Shown here piece after piece: positions 1 through 7,750 of a stretch of 64,000 nucleotides of DNA. Below the pieces are notes generated by a model, which was not told the DNA's origin, did not search any database, and saw only the letters and a list, made by a program, of their open reading frames with translations. The first letter of the stretch is position 1. The number at the start of each line of letters is the position of its first letter. The stretch is from DASUPK01 sp963797265 (GTDB lineage Bacteria; Actinomycetota; Thermoleophilia; Solirubrobacterales; 70-9): positions 124,001 to 188,000 of the forward strand of contig CAWCOY010000003.1 of NCBI GenBank assembly GCA_963797265.1, in the 5' to 3' direction. Position numbers and translations under genes: made by a program.

Positions 1-1
1 T

Positions 2-415
2 CTGGCGATCGGCCTGATCGCCGGACTGAGCTGCTACTTCGCGCTCAATTACCTGAGTCGGGTGGCACCATTTCGCAATGTCGATGACACGCTCGGCGTG
101 ATCTACACGCACGGTTTTGCCGGCCTCCTGGGCGGACTCCTCACGGGCGTGTTCGCCAACGAAGCGATGGGGTCGGCTCCGGGGATCATCTCCGGGAGCT
201 GGCACCTGCTCGGCTGGCAGGCGCTGACCGCTCTGTGGGTGATCGTGTTCACGGCAATCGGGACGTACATCATCCTCAAGCTGATCAGCCTGTTCGTCTC
301 GCTGCGAATGACCGAGGCGGACATGGAGGAGGGCGACATCGCCGTGCACGGGCACGAGGTCTATCCCTCGGACGTCCCGTCGCTCGCGTATCCGTCAGGA
401 GCGCAAGCCGGCTAA
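2..415 (+). CDS. Ammonium transporter (Amt), C-terminal part, 5' end outside window
   Basis: This is the last ~138 residues of an Amt/Mep/Rh ammonium channel of the inner membrane; the reading frame is already open at base 2. A hydrophobic helix runs into a conserved block, DDTLGVIYTHGFAGLLGG, whose His corresponds to the second His of the twin-His pore pair in AmtB-type channels. A further hydrophobic helix (WQALTALWVIVFTAIGTYIIL) follows, then a cytoplasmic tail containing the family's D...HGxExYP signature (DIAVHGHEVYP), the part that contacts PII proteins in known members. The gene converges on the LysR gene and is followed by a strong hairpin. No glnK/PII gene is visible because the upstream side is cut off. 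Confidence 0.93.
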   Translation: MAIGLIAGLSCYFALNYLSRVAPFRNVDDTLGVIYTHGFAGLLGGLLTGVFANEAMGSAPGIISGSWHLLGWQALTALWVIVFTAIGTYIILKLISLFVSLRMTEADMEEGDIAVHGHEVYPSDVPSLAYPSGAQAG

Positions 416-439
416 CGCCCGATCCCCAAGGACGCAATG

Positions 440-471
440 CCGCCGCCCCCGCCCCAAGGTGGGGGCGGCGG
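440..471. terminator. GC-rich hairpin between convergent amt and lysR genes
   Basis: An 11-bp perfect stem (CCGCCGCCCCC at 440-450 and its complement at 461-471) closes a 10-base loop 24 bases after the amt stop codon and 27 bases before the end of the convergent LysR gene. The T-run after the stem is weak (TCGTT), so it is best read as a bidirectional terminator. Only the inverted repeat is seen directly. Confidence 0.75.
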
Positions 472-497
472 TCGTTCTGGGGACCCTCGAGGTCGCG

Positions 498-1406
498 CTA
501 GAGCTGGTAGCGCCGAGCGGTGTCGCGAAGGATCTCGAGCATGGCGCCGGCGGCCGGTAAGGAGAAACCGCTGCCGGGCGTCGCGGCGACCACGTGCCGG
601 ACCGGCCCGCTTGGATCCAGCTCACGGACCGCGATGTCGTAGCTGACCGCCTGCGAGAGAGCGAGTTGCGGGATCAGCGCGACCCCCACCCCGGCAGCCA
701 CCAGGCCCTGCACGGTCAGGTAGTCGTCGGACTCGAAGGACACCCGGGGCTCGAAGCCGGCGGCACGGCAGGTGCGTACGACGTGCCGCGCGCAGGCACT
801 CGCCTCCGATGTCTGCACCCACGCTTCCTCCTCGAGGTCCTCGAGCCCGATCCGCTCCTTGCGGGCAAGCTGGTGGCCCTTGGGCACGGCGAGCTTCATC
901 TGGTCCTCGAACAGAGGCGCGCTGCGGAGCCCCGGGCCGAGCTCTCCGGCTCCCGCGAACTCGAAGATCAGCCCGAGATCGAACTCGCCATCGCGCAGGC
1001 GGGGAATGAGCTCCTCGGGCTCGCCCTCCACCAGGCTCAGCCCGACGTCGGGATAGGCCGAGCGAAACGCCGCGATGGCGAGGGGCATCAGGGTCGCACC
1101 GGCGGTCGGGAAGGAGGCCATCCGAAGATCACCGCCCTTGATCCCCGCGATCGCGCCGAGCTCGGCCTCCGCCGCGTCGAGCTGGGTCAGGATCCGCCCG
1201 GCGTGCTCGTTGAGTCGCTCCCCGGCGCTGGTCGGCCGCACCCCGCGGCGATCCCGCTCAAGCAGCGCGACGCCGGCCTCGGACTCGAGAGTCGCGATCG
1301 CCTGGGAGACGGCTGACTGCGTGTAGTTCAGGGCGCTGGCCGCCTCGGAGAAGGACCCCTGGGCGACCACCTCACGCAGGACACGGAGTCGCTGCACGCT
1401 CAGCAT
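498..1406 (-). CDS. LysR-family transcriptional regulator
   Basis: This 302-residue protein has the usual length and layout of a LysR regulator: an N-terminal winged helix-turn-helix (LRVLREVVAQGSFSEAASAL...TQSAVSQAIATLE, about residues 5-45), a linker helix, and a periplasmic-binding-protein-like effector domain (about 88-300). The ATG at 1406 is preferred over a GTG at 1412, because the hydrophobic helix-turn-helix start begins there. No Shine-Dalgarno sequence is present; a TAGAAT hexamer lies 11 bases upstream, which suggests a leaderless transcript. A perfect palindrome covers the start region, so autoregulation is likely. It is divergent from the universal stress protein gene, which may be a target. 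The effector is unknown. Confidence 0.9.
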   Translation of the reverse strand: MLSVQRLRVLREVVAQGSFSEAASALNYTQSAVSQAIATLESEAGVALLERDRRGVRPTSAGERLNEHAGRILTQLDAAEAELGAIAGIKGGDLRMASFPTAGATLMPLAIAAFRSAYPDVGLSLVEGEPEELIPRLRDGEFDLGLIFEFAGAGELGPGLRSAPLFEDQMKLAVPKGHQLARKERIGLEDLEEEAWVQTSEASACARHVVRTCRAAGFEPRVSFESDDYLTVQGLVAAGVGVALIPQLALSQAVSYDIAVRELDPSGPVRHVVAATPGSGFSLPAAGAMLEILRDTARRYQL

Positions 1407-1423
1407 TAGCACTGCTAATTCTA
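1405..1423. promoter_or_regulatory. Palindromic operator and -10 element of the LysR gene
   Basis: The sequence ATTAGCACTGCTAAT (1405-1419) is a perfect 7+1+7 palindrome that fits the T-N11-A pattern of LysR boxes. On the minus strand it begins at the last two bases of a TAGAAT hexamer (1423-1418) and ends on the regulator's ATG. A further half-site, TGTGCTAAT, lies at 1442-1450 on the side of the divergent gene. Binding here would block the regulator's own promoter. This is inferred from position and symmetry. Confidence 0.65.
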
Positions 1424-1508
1424 GAGATCAGCAGAAGTGCTTGTGCTAATGCCATGACCGGGTCAGCATGTAGTCGAACTTCGAACCCAGACCCAGGAGA
1501 CCATCGCA

Positions 1509-2225
1509 ATGGCAAAGATCATCGTTTCCTACGACGACACCGACAACGACAGAGACGCGCTCGCGCTCGGCCGCACTCTCAGCGAGCTGGGCGGTGAGAT
1601 CTCGCTCGCCTACGTGCGTCACAGCCAGCAGCCGGACAGCGCACGCGAGGCGCTCGAGGAGAAGGAGGCCGAGGAGCTCCTGCGCCATGGCGCCGAGGCG
1701 CTCGGGGACGAGAACATCGAGCGGCACGTGGTCGTGCATGCGTCCACCGGCGCCGGCCTCTGGGAGCTTGCCGAGAGCGAAAAGGCCGACGTGATCGTCT
1801 TCGGCTCTGACTACCGGACTGCCGAGGCCGCGGTCATGCCCGGCACCTCCGCCCAGCGGATGCTGACCGGCGGCCCCGTCGCGGTGGCCATCGCCCCCGC
1901 GGGCTTCCGCAACCGCGACCACGTGATCAACACAGTCGGCGTGCTGCCGGAGGACGACGGCGACGAGTCCGCCCTCCAGACGGCGACGGGCCTCGCCGAC
2001 GCGCTCGGCGTGAATGTCGCCGGCCGGCCGGAGGGCGCCGACCTGCTGGTGGTCGGTTCCTCCCCCGCATCGCCGAAGGGCCACGTCAACCTGACCGCCC
2101 GCGCCGGATACGCGATCGAGACGGCCAACACGCCGGTGGTCGCGGTTCCCCGCGGCACCGCGGTGAGATTCTCGAAGCCCGGGCTGGTCAAGCGAGTCGC
2201 GGAGAAGATCGAAGCCGCCACCTGA
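1509..2225 (+). CDS. Universal stress protein (UspA family), tandem-domain
   Basis: This 238-residue protein is a double Usp. The first domain (about 1-135) starts with the typical beta strand and acidic turn (MAKIIVSYDDT) and has the ADVIVFGS strand before its last helix. The second (about 138-215) is shortened and keeps only the ADLLVVGSS strand and the AxxTPVVAVPRG ending. The ATP-binding G-2x-G-9x-G(S/T) signature is not intact in either half, so nucleotide binding is doubtful. An AGGAGA Shine-Dalgarno sequence lies 8 bases before the ATG. The gene is divergent from a LysR regulator, 100 bases away, and ends in a clear terminator, so it is probably monocistronic. The stress it responds to is not shown by the sequence. 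Confidence 0.88.
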   Translation: MAKIIVSYDDTDNDRDALALGRTLSELGGEISLAYVRHSQQPDSAREALEEKEAEELLRHGAEALGDENIERHVVVHASTGAGLWELAESEKADVIVFGSDYRTAEAAVMPGTSAQRMLTGGPVAVAIAPAGFRNRDHVINTVGVLPEDDGDESALQTATGLADALGVNVAGRPEGADLLVVGSSPASPKGHVNLTARAGYAIETANTPVVAVPRGTAVRFSKPGLVKRVAEKIEAAT

Positions 2226-2254
2226 TCAAGACCTCCCACGTAGGTCGAGCATCG

Positions 2255-2284
2255 CGGGGCGCCGGGAAGGGCGCCCCGTTTCTT
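2255..2284 (+). terminator. Rho-independent terminator of the usp gene
   Basis: A perfect 9-bp stem (CGGGGCGCC at 2255-2263, complement at 2270-2278) with a 6-base loop is followed by TTTCTT. It lies 30 bases after the usp stop codon and just touches the stop codon of the convergent gene, so it can serve both directions. Confidence 0.85.
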
Positions 2285-2924
2285 ACCGTCGAAGGCGAAC
2301 CCCGAGGGCGCGCACCGAACCCTCCTCGTCAGGATCGACGCGGATCACGTCGACGCCGGTGAGCTCGACCGGGATGCCAGTGTCGCCCAGTTGGGCGACC
2401 ACAGCCCTCGGGCCGAGGCCGCCGCGGGCCAAGCCCGCGTTGAGGAGCCAGGAGCCGGGAGGCGTCGGGGTCTCGAAGGCCAGCACGGCGGCGTAGCCGC
2501 CCTCACCGGGTTGCGAGCGGTCGCCCAGTAGCCACCCCCGGACCTCGGGCCAGGGCGCGGCCTCCAATTCGAGGCGCTCGAGCATGCCCACGATCGCTTC
2601 CTCGCCCGACGGCGTCTCGGCCAGCACGCAAACCAGCGGTGCTTGGGTCGGCAGGAGCGCCTCGTCGACGAGCCGGCGGGTGACGTTCTCGGAGCTTCTC
2701 TGGGCGTTCGACCAGCCCCTTCCCATCGCCAGGTCGGTATCGGCCAGCTCGGGCCCCTCGAGAATCACCAGCTTGCAGTCCCTGGGCTCCCAGTCCTTGT
2801 CGCCGAGCACGATCACCCGTCCCCGTACCCAGCGTTCCAGGACCTTCGCGCGCACATCCTCCTCATCCATGTTGAAGACGCGCGCGTGCTGGTAGCCGCT
2901 ACTGATCTCGACGTGAAAGGGCAC
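2283..2924 (-). CDS. Conserved hypothetical protein
   Basis: I do not recognise this 213-residue family. The protein is soluble by composition, with no signal peptide or membrane segment. It begins MPFHVEISSG and has an acidic N-terminal region (MDEEDVRAKVLERWVRG), a central region rich in charged residues, and a C-terminal half of short beta-type stretches (GGYAAVLAFETPTPPGSW, GARRVVAQLG-like). No catalytic motif stands out. It starts with GTG; a TAGCAT hexamer lies 7 bases upstream and there is no Shine-Dalgarno sequence, which fits leaderless expression. It is divergent from metF with only 38 bases between, so the two promoters must lie back to back, but there is no other reason to link it with folate metabolism. 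Confidence 0.7.
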   Translation of the reverse strand: MPFHVEISSGYQHARVFNMDEEDVRAKVLERWVRGRVIVLGDKDWEPRDCKLVILEGPELADTDLAMGRGWSNAQRSSENVTRRLVDEALLPTQAPLVCVLAETPSGEEAIVGMLERLELEAAPWPEVRGWLLGDRSQPGEGGYAAVLAFETPTPPGSWLLNAGLARGGLGPRAVVAQLGDTGIPVELTGVDVIRVDPDEEGSVRALGVRLRR

Positions 2925-2962
2925 TGGCTTGATGCTATGCGGCGGTCAATACCCTTGCTTGC

Positions 2963-3883
2963 ATGAGAATTGACGAGATCCTCGCCTCCTCGCGGCCCGT
3001 CTTCTCGGTCGAGTTCTTTCCACCCAAAACGCAAGAGGGCCGCGAGACGCTGTTCGAGACGGTCGACGTGCTCCGCGAGCTCGGCCCGAGCTTCTTCTCG
3101 GTCACCTACGGAGCGGGCGGAGCGACGCGCGAGGGGACCGTTGAGATCACCCGCGAGATCCGTGACGAACACGGCGTGGAGGCGATGGCCCATCTGAGCT
3201 GTGTGGGCGAGACCAGGGAGGCCCTGCGCGAAATCGTGGAGGAGATCGCCGACGCCGGGATCGAGAACATCCTGGCGCTGCGCGGAGATCCTCCTCGCGG
3301 CCAGGCGGACTTCGAGCAACCCGAGGGAGGACTCGGCAGCGCCGCCGACCTCACGTCCATGATCAGCGAGACGCATCCGGGGGTCGCCATCGGGGGCGCC
3401 TGCTTCCCGGAAGTGCACCCGGAAGCCGCCAGCATAGAGGCGGACATCGCCTACCTGAAGACCAAGGTGGACAACGGCGCGAGCTTCCTCATCACTCAGC
3501 TCTTCTACGACAACCGCTCGTACTTCGACTTCGTACCGGCAGCGCGGGCGGCCGGCATCGAAGTGCCGATCATTCCGGGCATCATGCCGATGACGCGCTA
3601 CAAGCAGATCGCCCGGATCGCGGAACTCTGCGAGGCAAGGATTCCGGACCCGCTATCGGATGCAATGGAGGCCGCCGATGGGAACGAACAGGCGGAGTTC
3701 GGGATCGGAGTCGCCTATGCGGCTCAGCAGTGCGCCGAGCTGCTGCGGGAGGGGGCACCGGGAATCCACTTCTATGCGCTTAATCGCTGGCCTGCGACGC
3801 GGGCGATCCTTGCGGCGCTGAAGGCCGCCAGGCCCTGGGGGGCGGGCCCTTTTGAGGAGCCCGCGGCGGTCCGGGCGACCTGA
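2963..3883 (+). CDS. metF: 5,10-methylenetetrahydrofolate reductase
   Basis: The enzyme reduces 5,10-methylene-THF to 5-methyl-THF with FAD and NAD(P)H and supplies methyl groups for methionine synthesis. At 306 residues it has the standard single-domain MetF length. Diagnostic motifs are FSVEFFPPKT near residue 15 (the catalytic Glu), SVTYGAGG, ILALRGDPP (Asp contacting folate/flavin), and ITQLFYD (Gln of the active site). The last ~20 residues are variable. ATG 2963 is chosen because MRIDEILA leads straight into the first strand; there is no Shine-Dalgarno sequence, and TACCCT lies 7 bases upstream. The alpha/beta hydrolase gene follows 24 bases later on the same strand. Confidence 0.96.
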   Translation: MRIDEILASSRPVFSVEFFPPKTQEGRETLFETVDVLRELGPSFFSVTYGAGGATREGTVEITREIRDEHGVEAMAHLSCVGETREALREIVEEIADAGIENILALRGDPPRGQADFEQPEGGLGSAADLTSMISETHPGVAIGGACFPEVHPEAASIEADIAYLKTKVDNGASFLITQLFYDNRSYFDFVPAARAAGIEVPIIPGIMPMTRYKQIARIAELCEARIPDPLSDAMEAADGNEQAEFGIGVAYAAQQCAELLREGAPGIHFYALNRWPATRAILAALKAARPWGAGPFEEPAAVRAT

Positions 3884-3907
3884 CGCCTGCCTAGACTGAG
3901 CCGTCGC

Positions 3908-4735
3908 ATGCCTGAGTTCGACTACAACGGCCACCGGATCTCCTACGACGAGTACGGAGCGGGCGAGCGGCCGCTGATCCTGGTCCATGGCCTGCTGATG
4001 AACCGCCGCATGTTCAACCGGCTGGGGCCGGCGATGGCGGAGCGCGGCAACCGAGTGATCGCCGTCGACCTCCTGGGTCACGGTCGATCCGCCCGGCCGG
4101 CGGAGATGTCGCAGTACTCGATGACGTTCTTCGCCCGACAGGTCGAGACGCTGCTCAATCACCTCGATCTCGACGACGCGGTCATCGGTGGCACCTCGTT
4201 GGGCGCCAACGTGGCCCTCGAGCTCGCCTACCTGGAGCCCAAGCGGGTGAAGGCGATGATGATCGAGATGCCGGTGCTCGACAACGCGCTGCTCGCGGCC
4301 GCTGTGATCTTCACGCCGATCATGATCGGCCTGCGCTTCGGTGAGCCCTTCCTGAAGCTGGTCGCCGCCGGCGCCAGGCGAATCCCCCGCACAAACCAGC
4401 TGCTCGACATCGGGCTCGACTGGATCAGGCAGGATCCCGCGCCCTCGGAGGCGGTGCTGGAGGGCCTCTTCCTGGGTTCGTCGGCCCCCCATCACCAGTT
4501 CCGGGTCGAGATGGAGCAGCCCGCGCTCGTCATCGGCCACCGCGCTGATCCCCTGCACCCGTTCTCGGACGCGGGCATGCTGGCCGAGGAGCTGCCCCAT
4601 GCCCGGCTGATCGAGGCGAACTCGATCCTCGAGTGGCGGATCACGCCGAACAGGCTGGATGACGAGCTGGGCCACTTCCTGGACGACGTCTGGGAGGGGA
4701 AGCCCGTAGCCGAGCCCGCCCTAAGCGGGACTTGA
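3908..4735 (+). CDS. Alpha/beta hydrolase
   Basis: This 275-residue protein has the complete alpha/beta-hydrolase fold signature: an oxyanion-hole strand ILVHGLLMNRRMF near residue 25, the turn DLLGHGRSA near 54, and the nucleophile elbow GGTSLG with Ser at about 97. The likely acid is Asp in GHRADPLHPF and the base is His in DELGHFLDD close to the C-terminus. The closest familiar types are esterases, peroxidases and hydrolases of the 2-hydroxymuconate-semialdehyde group, but the substrate cannot be read from the sequence. A TAGACT hexamer sits 10 bases before the ATG and no Shine-Dalgarno sequence is visible, which suggests its own leaderless promoter. It has no obvious pathway partners nearby. 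Confidence 0.88.
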   Translation: MPEFDYNGHRISYDEYGAGERPLILVHGLLMNRRMFNRLGPAMAERGNRVIAVDLLGHGRSARPAEMSQYSMTFFARQVETLLNHLDLDDAVIGGTSLGANVALELAYLEPKRVKAMMIEMPVLDNALLAAAVIFTPIMIGLRFGEPFLKLVAAGARRIPRTNQLLDIGLDWIRQDPAPSEAVLEGLFLGSSAPHHQFRVEMEQPALVIGHRADPLHPFSDAGMLAEELPHARLIEANSILEWRITPNRLDDELGHFLDDVWEGKPVAEPALSGT

Positions 4736-4764
4736 ACCCCCTTCGCTAGCCTCCGCGCCTCCCG

Positions 4765-5538
4765 ATGGCCAGCCGAAAGGAAGAGAAGGAGCGCCTGCGC
4801 CAGCAGCGGCTCGCCGCTGAGCGAGCTGCAGCCTCGAAGGGGCGCGGGCGGCTGATCGTCGGCTATGTGGTGGCCGGCCTGCTCGCGCTGGCGGTGGTCG
4901 CCGGTCTCGTGGTCGTGATCGTGAGCGGCGGCAGCGACAACGGCGGCGTCGATGCCTGCAGCAACGCGCACATCAAGAACTCAAGCGGAACGACCCGTGG
5001 CCTCGAGCCCGACTGCCGCGAGGGCACCCCGCCGCCGCCGATCCAGTTTGCCGACCTGCGGATCTCGGCCCAGAGGGCGGGCTGCCAACTGAAGCTCGAC
5101 CTGCCGGACGAGGGCAACACTCACGTCCCCAACTCGACCGCGGTCGACTACAAGACGGTACCCCCCACCTCGGGCAACCACAACCCGGTGCCCATCGATG
5201 ACGGCGCCTATACGACGCCGATTACCAGCGATACGAGTCAACCGACCAACATCCGCAACGAGGTGCACGCCATGGAGCACGGGCGTATCGAGATCCACTA
5301 CAAGCCGAGCCTGCCCGAGGCCCAGCAGCTGGCCCTGAAGGGCGTCTTCGACGCCGACCCGAACGGGATGCTCCTCTACCCCGACCCCGACATGCCCTAC
5401 GACGTCGCGGTCACGGCCTGGACCAACCAGGCTGTCTGTCCGCACTACAACGAGACCGTCCTCGACGTGATCCGGAACTTCCGCGACACCTATCGGGGCA
5501 ATGGCCCCGAGCAGGGCATCCCGATCGATTTGCCATAG
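4765..5538 (+). CDS. Membrane-anchored DUF3105 protein
   Basis: This 257-residue protein has a short Lys/Arg/Glu-rich cytoplasmic start (MASRKEEKERLRQQRLAAER), one transmembrane helix at about 33-55, and an extracytoplasmic DUF3105 domain. The domain is recognised by PPTSGNHNP near 135 and by HAMEHGRIEIHY near 170, whose His residues may bind metal, and it ends with a conserved Pro/Tyr-rich region (PYDVAVTAW...CPHYNETVL). Four Cys are present outside the membrane (two early and two in the domain region), which would allow disulfides. DUF3105 has no established function. TAGCCT lies 12 bases before the ATG. The PGRP-type amidase follows 41 bases downstream, so both products act outside the membrane. 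Confidence 0.85.
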   Translation: MASRKEEKERLRQQRLAAERAAASKGRGRLIVGYVVAGLLALAVVAGLVVVIVSGGSDNGGVDACSNAHIKNSSGTTRGLEPDCREGTPPPPIQFADLRISAQRAGCQLKLDLPDEGNTHVPNSTAVDYKTVPPTSGNHNPVPIDDGAYTTPITSDTSQPTNIRNEVHAMEHGRIEIHYKPSLPEAQQLALKGVFDADPNGMLLYPDPDMPYDVAVTAWTNQAVCPHYNETVLDVIRNFRDTYRGNGPEQGIPIDLP

Positions 5539-5579
5539 GCCTCGCATCCCGGACGCCCCGGCCGTGTTCCAATCGTCGG

Positions 5580-6794
5580 ATGCGCAAGCCGGTGCTGGTT
5601 GGGGTAGGTCTCGCCCTTCTGGGTGGCTTCGCGTGGGCGGCCGCGCCGGCGCTCTCCCTGCGTCCCTACCTGCCGGGCGGGGTCGACTTCGAGCGCGGGA
5701 TCCCGCACGCGAAGCGCATCACCGCGACGGCCGTCGCCGCCGCACGCGCGGCGCATCCGCACCGCCGCGCGGCGCGCTGGATCTCGCCGCCGATCGAGGC
5801 GCCGCACAGCTTCGACCTGGTCGGCGTCGCGCGCGAGATGCGCACCGTCCAGATCCGAGTCCGCGACGACGGCGGCAGCTGGACGAACTGGGTGGAGCAG
5901 GAGGACGGCACTCCGATCTACGTCGGCGGGGCCGATCAGGCGCAGGTGCGGGCGCCCTTCAGGCCGCGCGGCCGGCTGCATTTCGTCAACGTCTCGGGAA
6001 CGGCCGGAGGGTTCGCCGGCGACCTCTTGAATCAAGCGCGGGAGGCGATCAATACGGCCTTCATCTCGGTCGCCTCCACACCCCTGGCTCAGGCGATCGC
6101 CCCCAAGCCGCGCGTCGTCAAGCGCTCCGGCTGGGGAGCCGACCTGGCCGACGGCGGCTGCCCGCCGAGGGGGCCGCCCGAGTACGGCAGCGTCGGGGCG
6201 GCCGTGATCCATCACACCGTGACCGCCAACGACTACCCGCCAGAGGAGGCTCCTTCGATCGTCCTCGGCATCTGCCGCTTCCACCTCTACGGCAACGGCT
6301 GGAACGACATCGGCTACAACGCTCTCGTCGACCGCTACGGGATCCTCTATGAGGGCCGAGCGGGCGGCCTGAAACGGCCCGTGGTCGGGGCCCAGGTCCA
6401 GGGCTTCAACTCCGAGACGACCTCGATCACCTCGATCGGCGACCACACCAGCGAGGCGCCGACGCCGCAGGCGCAGGGCTCGATCATCCGCTACCTGGCC
6501 TGGAAGATGGCCGTCAACCGCGCCTATCCGGTGACCGTCGCGGTGCAGCTCACCTCGGGCGGGGGGTCGGAGAGCCGCTACGCGGCCGGCACGGTGATCA
6601 CCGTCCCGCGGATCATCGGCCACACGACCCTCGGGCTGACCGCGTGCCCGGGTGGGGCGATGATCCCCCTGATCCCGCAGATCCAGACGGCCGTGCAGAA
6701 GAGAATCAAGCGCTTCGCGAAGCGGCGCTGCCCGAAGGGGAAGAAGGGCAAGCGCTGCCGGCAGAAGCGGCGAACGTCCCGGAGTGCCCGCTAG
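5580..6794 (+). CDS. Secreted PGRP/amidase_2 peptidoglycan amidase
   Basis: The product is a predicted N-acetylmuramoyl-L-alanine amidase that cuts peptide stems from glycan strands outside the cell. It has an N-terminal signal-peptide-like stretch (MRKPVLVGVGLALLGG), an Ala-rich linker, and a beta-rich region (about 60-160). The catalytic PGRP domain (about 175-370) begins with RSGWGADLAD. It contains AAVIHHTVTANDY (first zinc His), GWNDIGYNALVDRYG and YEGRAGG, and GHTTLGLTACPG (second His and Cys ligands), so the zinc triad of His, His and Cys is complete. The last 30 residues are very basic and could hold the enzyme to wall polymers. The gene ends inside a 12-bp inverted repeat shared with the convergent gene. 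Confidence 0.9.
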   Translation: MRKPVLVGVGLALLGGFAWAAAPALSLRPYLPGGVDFERGIPHAKRITATAVAAARAAHPHRRAARWISPPIEAPHSFDLVGVAREMRTVQIRVRDDGGSWTNWVEQEDGTPIYVGGADQAQVRAPFRPRGRLHFVNVSGTAGGFAGDLLNQAREAINTAFISVASTPLAQAIAPKPRVVKRSGWGADLADGGCPPRGPPEYGSVGAAVIHHTVTANDYPPEEAPSIVLGICRFHLYGNGWNDIGYNALVDRYGILYEGRAGGLKRPVVGAQVQGFNSETTSITSIGDHTSEAPTPQAQGSIIRYLAWKMAVNRAYPVTVAVQLTSGGGSESRYAAGTVITVPRIIGHTTLGLTACPGGAMIPLIPQIQTAVQKRIKRFAKRRCPKGKKGKRCRQKRRTSRSAR

Positions 6795-6815
6795 AGGGAA
6801 TATTCCGGGACGTTC
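6772..6815. terminator. 12-bp inverted repeat spanning two convergent stop codons
   Basis: GAACGTCCCGGA (6772-6783) and its exact complement (6804-6815) flank 20 bases that contain the amidase stop codon; the right arm reaches the stop codon of the opposing gene. No T-run follows on either side, so it is only a probable bidirectional terminator; an RNA-protecting 3' hairpin is an alternative. Confidence 0.6.
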
Positions 6816-7746
6816 ACCGGGTCAGGTTTGCCCGGTAGGCGGGAAAGAACCCCGCCGGCGCAGCCGGCGCGCCCGCCGACAGCTCCTCATACGCGGCCGG
6901 ATCGCAGATCACCTCGTGCGTGTACCAGGGCGCCACACCGGAGGCGAAGCCCCGCTTGAACTCGTCCAACGAGTCCCCCGGGGTGACCCCGCCGCCGAGG
7001 CTGACCGGCAGGCCCAGCTCGCCCCCGAGCCCGATCATCGCCCAGAAGAGGTTCTTCATCGGCGAGTCACCGAGCGCCTCGTCCGCGGTGCCGCCGAGGT
7101 AGTAGTGGAGGTAATCGTCGCTGGCGGCTGCGATGGCACCGGCGAGGGCCGTCTCGTCCCTCTCGGCCAGGACCAGCCAGCTGTGCTCACTCAGCAGGAG
7201 GCGCCCGAAGTAGCTCGTCGGGTAGAGGTAGCGGTCCGCCGCCCCGGTGCGAGCCATCGTCTCGGCGTACGCACCCTCGAAGGCGCGGAGCTCCCCCATC
7301 TCCACCTTGCGGCCGGGAACCAGCCGCACCTCCCACCCGCGCCGCTCATTGCGCCTGATCTGCTCCCGGAGGCGCTTGCGGACCCCGCCCTCTCCCTCAG
7401 CGACGTGGACCTGGGTCCTCAGCGTCCCTCCCGCCAGGCAGGGCCGCTCTCCGATTCGGTCCCGGACGAAGACACTGACCAGGCCGGTCTCGGACCAGTC
7501 GATCCGTGCGGGATCGGGCGGAGCGTCCGGCGAGCGGTCGGCGCCCGGGTAGCCATAGGGGGAGATCGCGTCGAGCCTCCCGGTGGAGTCGATCTCACGG
7601 ACGATCAGCGGCAGGCGGAGCTCTGGGTCACCCTCGATCGCGAGCGTGTGGGTGGTGGCCTCGGCCTCCAGGAAGGGCGGGGAGCGGAAGAAGTGCCCGG
7701 CGTCCGAAGCGCCCGCGCCCCCGTCCTCGATCAGCCGAGCCTTCAC
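6814..7746 (-). CDS. FemAB/GNAT-fold peptidyl- or acyl-transferase
   Basis: This protein of about 310 residues resembles the FemAB and BioF2-like branch of the GNAT fold, which adds amino acids or acyl groups to lipid-linked cell-envelope precursors. Visible hallmarks are the N-terminal FFRSPPFLEA block, the YGYPG turn, the RRNERRGWEVR stretch (RxNxRRG is common in this group), a second half with the YPTSYFGRLL pattern, and a C-terminal strand with GGTADEALGDSPMKNLFW before GLPVSLGGGV. GTG 7746 is preferred over an upstream ATG at 7803 because the longer form would lie inside the preceding GNAT gene; the start then falls 4 bases after that gene's stop. It is the last gene of a five-gene run (sugar transferase, GTs, GNAT) and so probably decorates surface polysaccharide or peptidoglycan. 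Confidence 0.75.
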   Translation of the reverse strand: MKARLIEDGGAGASDAGHFFRSPPFLEAEATTHTLAIEGDPELRLPLIVREIDSTGRLDAISPYGYPGADRSPDAPPDPARIDWSETGLVSVFVRDRIGERPCLAGGTLRTQVHVAEGEGGVRKRLREQIRRNERRGWEVRLVPGRKVEMGELRAFEGAYAETMARTGAADRYLYPTSYFGRLLLSEHSWLVLAERDETALAGAIAAASDDYLHYYLGGTADEALGDSPMKNLFWAMIGLGGELGLPVSLGGGVTPGDSLDEFKRGFASGVAPWYTHEVICDPAAYEELSAGAPAAPAGFFPAYRANLTR

Positions 7747-7750
7747 CCGA

